From contig CAKTTR010000059.1 of assembly GCA_934615645.1 (NCBI GenBank), positions 1-11,748 of the forward strand: a DNA stretch of 11,748 nucleotides, given 5' to 3'. This document shows positions 1 to 5,764 of this stretch, in pieces. Below the pieces are notes generated by a model that worked only from the letters and a program-made list of their open reading frames with translations, searched no databases and had not been told where the DNA came from. Source of the DNA: an uncultured Oscillospiraceae bacterium. GTDB lineage: Bacteria > Bacillota > Clostridia > Oscillospirales > Oscillospiraceae. The position numbers and the translations under genes were made by a program. Within the stretch, counting starts at the first letter, position 1. Every line of letters starts with the position of its first letter.

Positions 1-800
1 ACACCGGCGCAGGTACCCTGCCCGGCGTCCGCATTCAGCAGCAGGAGGAAGACGAGATCTCCATCACCCAGATCGAGATTGAGACTGACGACGCCGCGCG
101 GCAGCTGGAAAAGCCCATCGGGCAGTATATCACCCTGGAGCTTGCGGCGCTGCTGCGGGACCCCGCCGCCGCACCTCAGCGGGCCGGGCAGGTCCTGGGC
201 GCGCAGCTGGCCCAGCTACTGGGGCCCGCACCGGGGCCGGTCCTAGTCGTCGGACTGGGCAACGCCGCCATCACGCCGGACGCCATCGGCCCCCGGACTC
301 TGCCACATCTTCTGGTCACCCGCCATCTGCGCCGCCGCCTGCCGGACCTGTTCGGCCCCCTGGCCGACTGCTGCGCCTTCGCCCCAGGCGTCCTGGCCTC
401 CACCGGTCTGGAAAGCGCAGAGATCGTCCACGGGATCGCCCAGGCCAGCGGCGCCGGGACCTTGATCGTCGTGGATGCCCTGGCCGCCTGCGAGGAAAAA
501 CGTCTCTGCTGCACCGTGCAGCTGGCCGACACCGGCATCGTCCCCGGCAGCGGCATCGGCAACACCCGCGCCGCCTTTGACCGGCAGACCATGGGCGTGC
601 CAGTCATCGCCGTCGGCGTGCCGACGGTCATTTCTGCCGGGACCCTTCGGGGGGACCCGTCCCAGGCCGGGCTCATTGTCACGCCCAGTGATATCGACGC
701 GCGCATCGCGCACATGGCCCGGATTCTCGCCGCAGGCATCAACCGGGCGCTATTTCCGCATTTATCCGAGGCCGAGATTGCAAAACTTGTCGCACCGTGA
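1..800 (+). CDS. gpr: GPR endopeptidase (spore germination protease), 5'-truncated by window edge
   Basis: This is the aspartic-type endopeptidase that starts degradation of small acid-soluble spore proteins (SASPs) when a spore germinates. The first whole codon is at position 3 and 265 residues are present. By comparison with Bacillus GPR, some 35-40 N-terminal residues, including the propeptide, lie outside the window. Visible family motifs in order are a KPIGQYITLE block, VVGLGN followed by ITPDAIGP (Asp codon 279-281), PGV..STGLE, VVDALAA (Asp codon 474-476), DTGI.PGSGIGN, and GVPTVI, then IVTPSDID near the C-terminus. The two aspartates match the catalytic pair known from Bacillus megaterium GPR (D127, D193). 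The roughly 60-residue insertion that Bacillus enzymes carry between the GVPTV and VTP blocks is absent, giving the compact form. In known spore formers gpr is transcribed by sigma-F and sigma-G; its own promoter is not in view. No obvious terminator follows the stop. Confidence 0.95.
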   Translation, partial: TGAGTLPGVRIQQQEEDEISITQIEIETDDAARQLEKPIGQYITLELAALLRDPAAAPQRAGQVLGAQLAQLLGPAPGPVLVVGLGNAAITPDAIGPRTLPHLLVTRHLRRRLPDLFGPLADCCAFAPGVLASTGLESAEIVHGIAQASGAGTLIVVDALAACEEKRLCCTVQLADTGIVPGSGIGNTRAAFDRQTMGVPVIAVGVPTVISAGTLRGDPSQAGLIVTPSDIDARIAHMARILAAGINRALFPHLSEAEIAKLVAP

Positions 801-839
801 CGAATTTCTTATGTTAACCACCGTTTGTATATGCGCGGC

Positions 840-889
840 TGTGCACAACGGGGCATCTTTGTGGATAAACCTGTGTGCAATGTGAAAAA
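840..889 (-). promoter_or_regulatory. Cluster of DnaA-box-like 9-mers
   Basis: Read on the - strand, this segment contains TTATCCACA (860-868), an exact match to the bacterial DnaA-box consensus TTATNCACA. It also has TTGTGCACA (840-848) and TTTTTCACA (881-889), each with one mismatch, and TTGCACACA (872-880) with two mismatches. All four point the same way within 50 bases. Another one-mismatch copy, TTTTCCACA, lies at 1236-1244 inside the palindrome next to tsf. Nearby genes are not dnaA or dnaN, so this is more like a DnaA-binding or titration cluster than the chromosomal origin. Function is inferred from the 9-mers only. Confidence 0.45.
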
Positions 890-1156
890 CTCCAACGAAC
901 ACGCCAATTTTTTCCGTTCCACCAGCTGTGAAAAGCTGCGAAATTTCTGTATATAATAATGAATATTTGCAGGTTTTTCAGAGGTTATTTCAGATTACGT
1001 CGACAATTTTATGCTCGCCTCGTTTTTGCAAAAGTGGAGGAAATCATGCAAAATTCCAGGGAAAGCGCCATGCTTTTCCCACAAAAGGGCGTATGAAATC
1101 GGTTTCTGTCCCAATTATAAGGAGAATGCCGAAATCTGTCTGCCAGCTGTACACGC

Positions 1157-1205
1157 AAGAAACCCACCTGCCCGGCGGGCCAGATCGGCCGACCGGTCAG
1201 GTGGG
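1157..1205 (-). terminator. Rho-independent terminator of the rpsB-tsf operon
   Basis: On the - strand the arms CCCACCTG (1205-1198) and CAGGTGGG (1170-1163) pair perfectly. Inside them CCGG/CCGG and GGCC/GGCC pair with small mismatches around a GATCT loop. The stem is followed directly by TTTCTT (1162-1157). It lies 57 bases past the tsf stop and is the most convincing transcription end for that operon. Confidence 0.85.
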
Positions 1206-1220
1206 TAGTTCACAGGTTTC

Positions 1221-1242
1221 TTCCACAGGGTGCCCTGTGGAA
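1221..1242. repeat. Near-perfect 22-bp palindrome downstream of tsf
   Basis: TTCCACAGGG and CCCTGTGGAA are exact reverse complements separated by TG. There is no T-run on either side, so it is unlikely to be the terminator itself. It may be a 3'-UTR stabilising hairpin or a dyad protein-binding site. Its right arm together with two flanking As contains the DnaA-like 9-mer TTTTCCACA on the - strand. Confidence 0.6.
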
Positions 1243-1261
1243 AACTCATGCCGTTATTGGC

Positions 1262-2182
1262 TTATTTTCCCATGTTCATCTGGGCAGCGACTTCTGCAGC
1301 GAAGTCCTCCTGCTTCTTTTCGATGCCTTCGCCCTTCTCGAAACGAACAGCGTTCACAAACTTAACGCTGCCGCCCAGCGCCTTGGCCGCGCTCGCCATG
1401 TACTGCTCAACAGACATGGAGCCGTCCTTGACGAAGTCCTGCTGCAGCAGGCAGTTTTCTTCGAAGAACTTGTTCATCTTACCAGCGGCGATCTTTTCCT
1501 TGACCTGCTGGGGCTTGGAAGCCATCTTCGGGTCGTTGTCCATCTGGGCGACCAGGATCTTGCGCTCCTCTTCCAAGACGGCGTCAGAAACGTCGCTCTT
1601 GTCCCAGAATCTGGGGTTCAGTGCAGCGATCTGCATGGCGATATCCTTACCGATCTGGGTGGCGTCGATGCCGCCGGAGACTTCCAGGTTGACCAGAACG
1701 CCGATCTTGCCGCCAGCGTGGACGTAGGACACAGAGGTGTTCTCGCCGAAGCGGGCAAAGCGGCGGATTTGCAGGTTCTCGCCGATGACCATGACCTTCT
1801 CGGGGATCATTTCCGCAACGGTCAGATCAGAGCCGGGGTACTTGCAAGCCTTGAGAGCTTCCAGGTCCGCCGGGTCATTGTCGACGACGACCTTGGCAAT
1901 GTCCTTAACAAAGTCGACAAATACGGGGGCCTTGGAGGCGAAGTCCGTCTCCGCGTTGACTTCGACGACAGCGCCGATGCCGTTCTCGACGACAGCATAC
2001 GCCATGCCTTCTGCCGCAATACGGCTGGCCTTCTTGGCCGCCTTGGCCAGGCCCTTTTCCCGCAGCCATTCAATGGCCTTATCCATATCGCCGTCGTTCT
2101 CACTCAGGGCCTTTTTGCAGTCCATCATGCCGACGTTGGTCATCTCGCGCAGTTTCTTTACATCAGCAGCAGTAAATGCCAT
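1262..2182 (-). CDS. tsf: Translation elongation factor Ts
   Basis: EF-Ts is the cytosolic guanine-nucleotide exchange factor that removes GDP from EF-Tu during protein synthesis. The 306 residues match the usual length. The N-terminal UBA-like helical domain (residues 1 to about 50, KKLREMTNVGMMDCKKAL) is textbook. It is followed by the NAETDF motif (about 75-80), the TDF signature that inserts into EF-Tu, and two core subdomains ending with FVNAVRFEKGEG. The start is ATG at 2182 with an AGGAGG Shine-Dalgarno about ten bases upstream. It is the second gene of the operon, 78 bases after the rpsB stop, with a hairpin in the gap. No frameshift or missing motif is visible. Confidence 0.98.
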   Translation of the reverse strand: MAFTAADVKKLREMTNVGMMDCKKALSENDGDMDKAIEWLREKGLAKAAKKASRIAAEGMAYAVVENGIGAVVEVNAETDFASKAPVFVDFVKDIAKVVVDNDPADLEALKACKYPGSDLTVAEMIPEKVMVIGENLQIRRFARFGENTSVSYVHAGGKIGVLVNLEVSGGIDATQIGKDIAMQIAALNPRFWDKSDVSDAVLEEERKILVAQMDNDPKMASKPQQVKEKIAAGKMNKFFEENCLLQQDFVKDGSMSVEQYMASAAKALGGSVKFVNAVRFEKGEGIEKKQEDFAAEVAAQMNMGK

Positions 2183-2210
2183 AATTGTTCTCCTCCTGTA
2201 TTTCTTTTAG

Positions 2211-2240
2211 AAAGCGCCCACCGGCGGGGGCAGGCGCTTT
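2211..2240 (-). terminator. Intercistronic hairpin between rpsB and tsf (attenuator-like)
   Basis: The arms AAAGCGCC (2240-2233) and GGCGCTTT (2218-2211) form a perfect 8-bp stem around a 14-base GC-rich loop, in the 78-base gap between the two genes. The following bases (CTAAAAG) are not a real T-run, so it should be at most a partial terminator or an mRNA-processing hairpin. Partial termination between rpsB and tsf is known in other bacteria. Confidence 0.55.
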
Positions 2241-2260
2241 ATTGTAAAAATCTGTAAAAT

Positions 2261-3010
2261 TTATTCTGCCTTCGGGGCCTCGGCAGCTTCCTCAGTGGCG
2301 GGAGCCGCTTCGCTCTCGACGAGGACTTCGCCCTGGCGGCCTTCCACAACGGCGTTGGCCATGGTGGCGGCAATCAGGCGGATGGCGCGGATGGCGTCAT
2401 CGTTGCCGGGGATGACATAGTCGATCTCGTCCGGATCGCAGTTGGTATCGACGATGGCGACGATGGGGATATGCAGCTTGCGGGCTTCCGCGATGGCGTT
2501 TCTCTCCTTGCGGGGGTCAACGATGAACAGAGCACCGGGCAGACGCTTCATGTCCTTGACGCCGCCGAGATATTTTTCCAGCTTGGCGATCTCGCCCTGG
2601 TGCTTGATAACTTCCTTCTTGGGCAGCATAGCAAAGGTGCCGTCCTCTTCCATCTTGCGCAGCTGCGCCAGACGGTCGATCCGGGTACGCATGGTGCGGA
2701 AGTTGGTCAGCATACCGCCGAGCCATCTTGCATTGACATAGAACTGGCCGACGCGCTCTGCTTCCTCGCGGATGGCGTCCTGCGCCTGCTTCTTGGTGCC
2801 GACGAACAGCAGGCTCTCGCCATTGGCCGCCAGGTCACGAACGAAGGAATAAGCTTCTTCCAACTTCTTGACCGTCTTCTGCAGGTCGATGATGTAGATC
2901 CCGTTGCGCTCGGTGTAGATGTAGGTTGCCATTTTCGGGTTCCAACGGCGGGTCTGATGGCCGAAGTGAACGCCAGCTTCCAGCAGCTGCTTCATAGATA
3001 CGACAGACAT
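2261..3010 (-). CDS. rpsB: 30S ribosomal protein S2
   Basis: S2 is a structural protein of the small ribosomal subunit, located between head and body and added late in assembly. The 249-residue product shows the family signatures: the [23 protein letters not shown]-terminal block split as [10 protein letters not shown] and [27 protein letters not shown] (about 91-104), and the P-x-A-L-F-I-V-D-P and [12 protein letters not shown] blocks. It ends in an Ala/Glu-rich tail. I chose ATG at 3010 because homology begins there and AAGGAG lies upstream at suitable spacing. The open frame continues 22 codons further upstream, but that stretch has no homology and lies in the leader. It is the first gene of rpsB-tsf with its own sigma-A promoter. 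Autoregulation by S2 through the roughly 115-base leader is plausible, though I do not recognise a known leader motif. Confidence 0.98.
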   Translation of the reverse strand: MSVVSMKQLLEAGVHFGHQTRRWNPKMATYIYTERNGIYIIDLQKTVKKLEEAYSFVRDLAANGESLLFVGTKKQAQDAIREEAERVGQFYVNARWLGGMLTNFRTMRTRIDRLAQLRKMEEDGTFAMLPKKEVIKHQGEIAKLEKYLGGVKDMKRLPGALFIVDPRKERNAIAEARKLHIPIVAIVDTNCDPDEIDYVIPGNDDAIRAIRLIAATMANAVVEGRQGEVLVESEAAPATEEAAEAPKAE

Positions 3011-3131
3011 AATGAAATACTCCTTTTGTTTTACCGCCACCCGAATCATCTTCTCCGCCAACCGAGATCGGCACAAAGCGCAGAATCTCCGAATGTGTGG
3101 TTTATTTTTTGCTGTTACGCACAGCTAAATT

Positions 3132-3160
3132 ATTATACTTTTATTTCCCCCAAAACGCAA
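3132..3160 (-). promoter_or_regulatory. Sigma-A promoter of rpsB-tsf
   Basis: On the - strand TTGCGT (3160-3155) and a perfect TATAAT (3137-3132) are separated by 17 bases that are AT-rich next to the -10. The predicted start near 3125 coincides with a small hairpin GCTGT-gcgta-ACAGC (3125-3111), so the transcript would begin with a stem-loop. The leader to the rpsB ATG is about 115 bases. Confidence 0.8.
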
Positions 3161-3189
3161 GCACTTTTTTAAACTTTTCCCGCCTTTTT

Positions 3190-3468
3190 CTAAGGCCAAT
3201 CCCGCCTGCCCCGGGGCACGCAAACCTTTGCCAGCTCTACATCCACCAGGATAATATCGCCGCCGATGCGCTTGATGCTGCCCCAGGGGATTCTATAATC
3301 ATGCCGCCGGCCAAACAGGCCGAAAAACCGGCAGGGCCCCGGCAGCAGCAGGGCGATGATACGCCCGGAGATCAGATCCAGCTCCACATCGCAGACATAG
3401 CCCAACCGGCAGCCATCGCAGATATTGACGACCTCCTTGCACTTGAGCGTCGCCAGGCGGTTTTCCAT
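3190..3468 (-). CDS. YlmC/YmxH-family PRC-barrel sporulation-associated protein
   Basis: This is a small 92-residue cytosolic protein of the YlmC/YmxH family, which has a PRC-barrel fold and is common in spore-forming Firmicutes; its molecular role is not well defined. Visible hallmarks are the LKCKEVVNI..G..LGYV.D.E.D opening (residues 8-32), GRI.ALL.PGP (35-45), a short Phe/Gly-rich linker, and the strand YRIPW..IKRIGGDIILVD (58-76). ATG at 3468 is preceded by AAGGAGG at good spacing. It follows sigG on the same strand after a gap of 91 bases with no terminator, so co-transcription with sigG is likely; this neighbour pair is common in Clostridia. No distinct terminator separates it from the rpsB promoter, which starts only 30 bases past its stop. 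Confidence 0.85.
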   Translation of the reverse strand: MENRLATLKCKEVVNICDGCRLGYVCDVELDLISGRIIALLLPGPCRFFGLFGRRHDYRIPWGSIKRIGGDIILVDVELAKVCVPRGRRDWP

Positions 3469-3559
3469 GCCGCAGCCCTCCTTCCGGACTCTCGTTCCAG
3501 GATTTTCCCGGATTCTCTTCCCGGAGTTCAGCCTATGCGGCAAGCGGCCAGAATATGCG

Positions 3560-4336
3560 TTACGACGAGATGGCGCGGCGGATGCTCTGCAGGGCATTTT
3601 TCTCCAGCCGGGAGACCTGCGCCTGGGAGATGCCCACCTCCTGGGCCACCTCCATCTGCGTCTTACCGTCATAAAAGCGCAGCGCCAGGATGCGGCGCTC
3701 CCGGTCGGCGAGCTTTTCCATCGCCTGGCGCAGGGCGATGTGTTCGATCCACTGCTCATCGGTATTTTTCGTATCGCGCACCTGGTCCATGACGGTCAGG
3801 GGGTCGCCGCCGTCGGAATACACCGGCTCATAGAGAGAGACCGGGCTTGCCATGGCGTCCATGGACTCGGTCACCTCCTCCAGCGGCAGCCCCAGCTGCT
3901 GGGCGATCTCCGTCAGGGTCGGCTCCCGGCCCTTTTCCCGCAGCAGCGCCTCCTTGCACTGCAGGACCTTATAGGCCGTGTCCCGGATGGACCGGCTGAC
4001 GCGCAGGGGACCAAAATCCCGCAGATACCGCCGCAGCTCCCCGGCGATCATCGGCACGCCGTAGGTGCTGAAGCGTACGTTCAGCGCCGGGTCAAAATTC
4101 TCGATCGCCTTCAAAAGGCCAATGCAGCCCACCTGGAACAGGTCGTCCGGATTTTCGCCCCGGCCGGAAAACCGCTGGATCACAGACAGGACCAGCCGCA
4201 GATTTCCCTCGATCAGCTTCTGCCGCGCCGCCTCATCGCCCTGCTTGCAGCGCTGCAGCAGCTGCGTCATCTCATCGCTTTTCAAAACCGTCAGCTTCGC
4301 CGTGTTCACCCCGGATATTTCCACTTTCCCCTGCAT
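3560..4336 (-). CDS. sigG: RNA polymerase sporulation sigma factor sigma-G
   Basis: Sigma-G directs late forespore transcription, including SASP genes and gpr. The 258-residue protein begins MQGKVEISGVNTAKL, matching the sigma-G-specific N-terminus (NKVEICGVDTSKL in Bacillus). Region 2 is at about 45-110 (NLRLVLSVIQRF, DDLFQVGCIGLLKAI, FSTYGVPMI.GE.RR), region 3 at about 112-165, and region 4 at about 205-256 with the helix-turn-helix TQMEVAQEVGISQAQVSRLEK. The NTDEQWIE.IAL segment also fits sigma-G rather than sigma-F. ATG at 4336 has GGAGG nine bases upstream; the frame stays open to 4612 but lacks homology there. It has a sigma-F/G-like promoter. One oddity is Glu43, where Bacillus sigma-G has Asn45, the residue that decides CsfB/Gin binding; sigma-F has Glu there. 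Confidence 0.97.
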   Translation of the reverse strand: MQGKVEISGVNTAKLTVLKSDEMTQLLQRCKQGDEAARQKLIEGNLRLVLSVIQRFSGRGENPDDLFQVGCIGLLKAIENFDPALNVRFSTYGVPMIAGELRRYLRDFGPLRVSRSIRDTAYKVLQCKEALLREKGREPTLTEIAQQLGLPLEEVTESMDAMASPVSLYEPVYSDGGDPLTVMDQVRDTKNTDEQWIEHIALRQAMEKLADRERRILALRFYDGKTQMEVAQEVGISQAQVSRLEKNALQSIRRAISS

Positions 4337-4404
4337 GGCCGTGTTCCTCCGTCTGTCTTGACTCGGCAGCCTGCAGGCCGCCGGACGCCAAAGCGGCGCA
4401 AATA

Positions 4405-4433
4405 CAGTATTTCCCAGGAGGCTGTTTTGATAC
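4405..4433 (-). promoter_or_regulatory. Sigma-F/sigma-G-type promoter of sigG
   Basis: On the - strand GTATC (4433-4429) is followed after 14 bases by GGAAATACTG (4414-4405). The second element fits the sigma-F -10 consensus GGNNANANTN in full, and the first matches GYWTA at four of five bases; the usual spacing is 15. In Bacillus sigG is first transcribed by sigma-F and then by its own product. The predicted leader is about 60 bases. No sigma-A-like promoter is visible here. Confidence 0.5.
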
Positions 4434-4491
4434 ATTTTGCCGCAGTGGCGGATTTTTCTGCCCAAGTTTGCACAGGCAGCGGGAAATTTTG

Positions 4492-4520
4492 TTGCCAAGC
4501 GCAGAGCAATATGGTAGAAT
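4492..4520 (+). promoter_or_regulatory. Sigma-A promoter of the KapD-like exonuclease
   Basis: TTGCCA (4492-4497) and TAGAAT (4515-4520) are spaced by 17 bases, with a TGG extended -10 directly in front of the second hexamer. The predicted start is near 4527, giving a leader of about 118 bases. Confidence 0.7.
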
Positions 4521-4644
4521 AAAGAGGAATTTGCACGCGGATCTGCAAAGGCGCTATGATTGCGGCAAAAACACCAGATTCTGCAGAAAGCAGCGCACGC
4601 AGTGCACTGCACCCAAAGAAATGCAAAAAGGAGTCCTGCCGGAC

Positions 4645-5619
4645 ATGTACTATATTGTTTTGGACTTGGAATGGAACCAGCCCTGGCCCGGTTCCCCTTC
4701 AGCGCAAAAGCAGCTCCCGGTTCCGATCCATGGAGAAATCATCCAGATCGGCGCCGTGCGGATGCTGGAGGACCAAACCGTCGCCGACGAGCTGCAGCTC
4801 TATGTGAAGCCCCGCTATTATAGGCGGCTAAACAAGCGGGTGAGCAAGCTTACCGGCATCAAAGAGTCCAAGCTCAAGGCCGAGGGGCTGGATTTCCCCG
4901 ACGCGATGGAGGTCTTTCACCGCTGGTGCGGCGACGACTGCATCTTCCTGACCTGGGGCTTTGACGACATTGGCGTTCTGACCGAGAATCTGCGCCTGTT
5001 CCAGCTGGACGCTCAGTGGGTCCAGAATTGGTACAACGCCCAGATGATGTATAACGCCCAGATCGGCGGCGGCACGCAGCAAAAGGCCCTAAAAACCGCG
5101 CTGGAAGAGATGGGCATCGCCGCGACCCGTCCGGCACACGACGCATTGGGCGACGCATATCACACCGCCTGCATCTGCGCCCGGCTGGACCTGCCCCGGG
5201 GCATGGCCGAATACGGCCGCTCCCTCAAAACGCATGAGGATGGGCTCCACGGTGCACAGGTTCCCGGCTGCATCAGCCGCAAGGTCTACCACGGCTTTGC
5301 CAGCAAGCAGGACGCATTTGCCAATCTGGCCGGCCCCGAAAACTGCTGCCCCACCTGCGGCGCGCAGATGAAGATCACAAAATGGTACCCCCAGCAGGGC
5401 AAGCGGTACCTGACGATGACGACTTGCCCGGAGCACGGGCCGTATCTGCTGCGGGTCCGGCTGGTCCCAGAGGAAGGCGGCACCCTACAGGCCAATCGGA
5501 TGCTCTATGAGGCCGATTCGCAGACTGCCCAATCCTATGCGCGGCTGCAGCAGAAGCCCCGCCGTCCCCGCCGCCGCAGAAGAAGCAAGGCAGCCCGCAC
5601 GGCGTCGCCCCAGGCATAG
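4645..5619 (+). CDS. KapD-like DEDDh 3'-5' exonuclease with C-terminal zinc-binding segment
   Basis: This is a 324-residue member of the RNase T/DNA polymerase III epsilon superfamily, closest by motifs to KapD-type exonucleases (KapD inhibits the KinA sporulation pathway in Bacillus). ExoI is D7-L-E9 in VLDLEWNQ, ExoII is WGFDD (residues 104-108), and ExoIII is H165-DALG-D170, so the DEDDh catalytic set is complete. After the roughly 190-residue nuclease domain comes a segment with C235-P-T-C238 and C261-P-E-H264, which looks like a zinc ribbon, then an Arg/Lys-rich tail (about 305-316) suggesting nucleic-acid binding. I chose ATG 4645, with GGAG 12 bases upstream; an in-frame ATG at 4621 lacks a ribosome site. 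It is divergent from sigG and monocistronic, with its own promoter and terminator. Substrate and any sporulation role are inferred only. Confidence 0.85.
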   Translation: MYYIVLDLEWNQPWPGSPSAQKQLPVPIHGEIIQIGAVRMLEDQTVADELQLYVKPRYYRRLNKRVSKLTGIKESKLKAEGLDFPDAMEVFHRWCGDDCIFLTWGFDDIGVLTENLRLFQLDAQWVQNWYNAQMMYNAQIGGGTQQKALKTALEEMGIAATRPAHDALGDAYHTACICARLDLPRGMAEYGRSLKTHEDGLHGAQVPGCISRKVYHGFASKQDAFANLAGPENCCPTCGAQMKITKWYPQQGKRYLTMTTCPEHGPYLLRVRLVPEEGGTLQANRMLYEADSQTAQSYARLQQKPRRPRRRRRSKAARTASPQA

Positions 5620-5642
5620 TTTTTTATAAACTTATAAAGGCA

Positions 5643-5677
5643 AACAGCAAGCGGCGCGCCGCTTGCTGTTCTTTATT
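5643..5677 (+). terminator. Terminator of the exonuclease gene
   Basis: The segment 5643-5670 is a perfect 28-base palindrome with arms AACAGCAAGCGGCG and CGCCGCTTGCTGTT, which as RNA folds into a long GC-rich stem. It is followed by CTTTATT. It begins 24 bases after the stop codon. Confidence 0.8.
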
Positions 5678-5682
5678 CGCGC

Positions 5683-5724
5683 AAAAATCAGGGCAGCCGC
5701 AAAGTCTGCAGCCGCCCTGATTTT
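5683..5724 (-). terminator. Terminator of the glnN-pyrG operon
   Basis: On the - strand AAAATCAGGGC (5724-5714) pairs perfectly with GCCCTGATTTT (5694-5684). An inner GGCTGC/GCGGCT helix extends the stem with two wobble pairs, and the - strand run is TTTTT at 5687-5683. It lies 40 bases past the pyrG stop. The + strand reading also ends in TTTT, so it may back up the convergent terminator at 5643-5677. Confidence 0.85.
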
Positions 5725-5764
5725 GGGGAGTAAGATCTCTTTGGCGCGCCCACGCCGGCAAAGC

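Larger units (their letters stand above)
801..1261. other. Convergent intergenic region between gpr and tsf (no convincing gene)
   Basis: These 461 bases separate two converging genes. The left part (840-890) holds a run of DnaA-box-like 9-mers. The middle (about 930-1050) is clearly more AT-rich than the rest of the window and contains a TATAAT hexamer on the + strand at 952-957 without a good -35, plus an imperfect tandem repeat (972-982 and 983-994, GGTTTTTCAGA then GGTTATTTCAGA). A 16-codon ORF with a good Shine-Dalgarno lies at 1046-1096 and overlaps a hairpin at 1059-1080. The right part carries the rpsB-tsf terminator and a second palindrome. I see no RNA family that I recognise. Confidence 0.6.
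4337..4644. other. Divergent control region between sigG and the exonuclease gene
   Basis: These 308 bases carry no convincing gene. They hold a sporulation-type promoter firing left (4405-4433) and a housekeeping promoter firing right (4492-4520), whose predicted starts are about 130 bases apart and back-to-back. The right-hand leader (about 4527-4644) shows no recognised RNA motif. Confidence 0.6.

Noticed and set aside
952..957. Perfect TATAAT hexamer as a + strand promoter
   Set aside because: The hexamer 17 bases upstream (TGAAAA) matches the -35 consensus at only three of six positions, and no identifiable product follows; left as a weak possibility only.
840..1050. Chromosomal replication origin (oriC)
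   Set aside because: DnaA-like boxes and an AT-rich patch are present, but only one box is exact, and dnaA, dnaN and rpmH are absent from the surroundings.
1126..1365. ORF starting at ATG 1126 behind AAGGAG
   Set aside because: The spacing between AAGGAG and ATG is about one base, and the frame runs through the operon terminator and into antisense of tsf.
3531..3558. Sigma-G promoter for the ylmC/ymxH gene
   Set aside because: GCATA and CATAGGC lie 16 bases apart on the - strand, but the second element fits CATNMTA poorly beyond CAT, and the gap fits simple co-transcription with sigG.
4337..4612. N-terminal extension of sigG to an upstream ATG at 4612
   Set aside because: Sigma-G homology begins exactly at MQGKVEISG with a good GGAGG before it. 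The extension would cover both promoters and has no family match.
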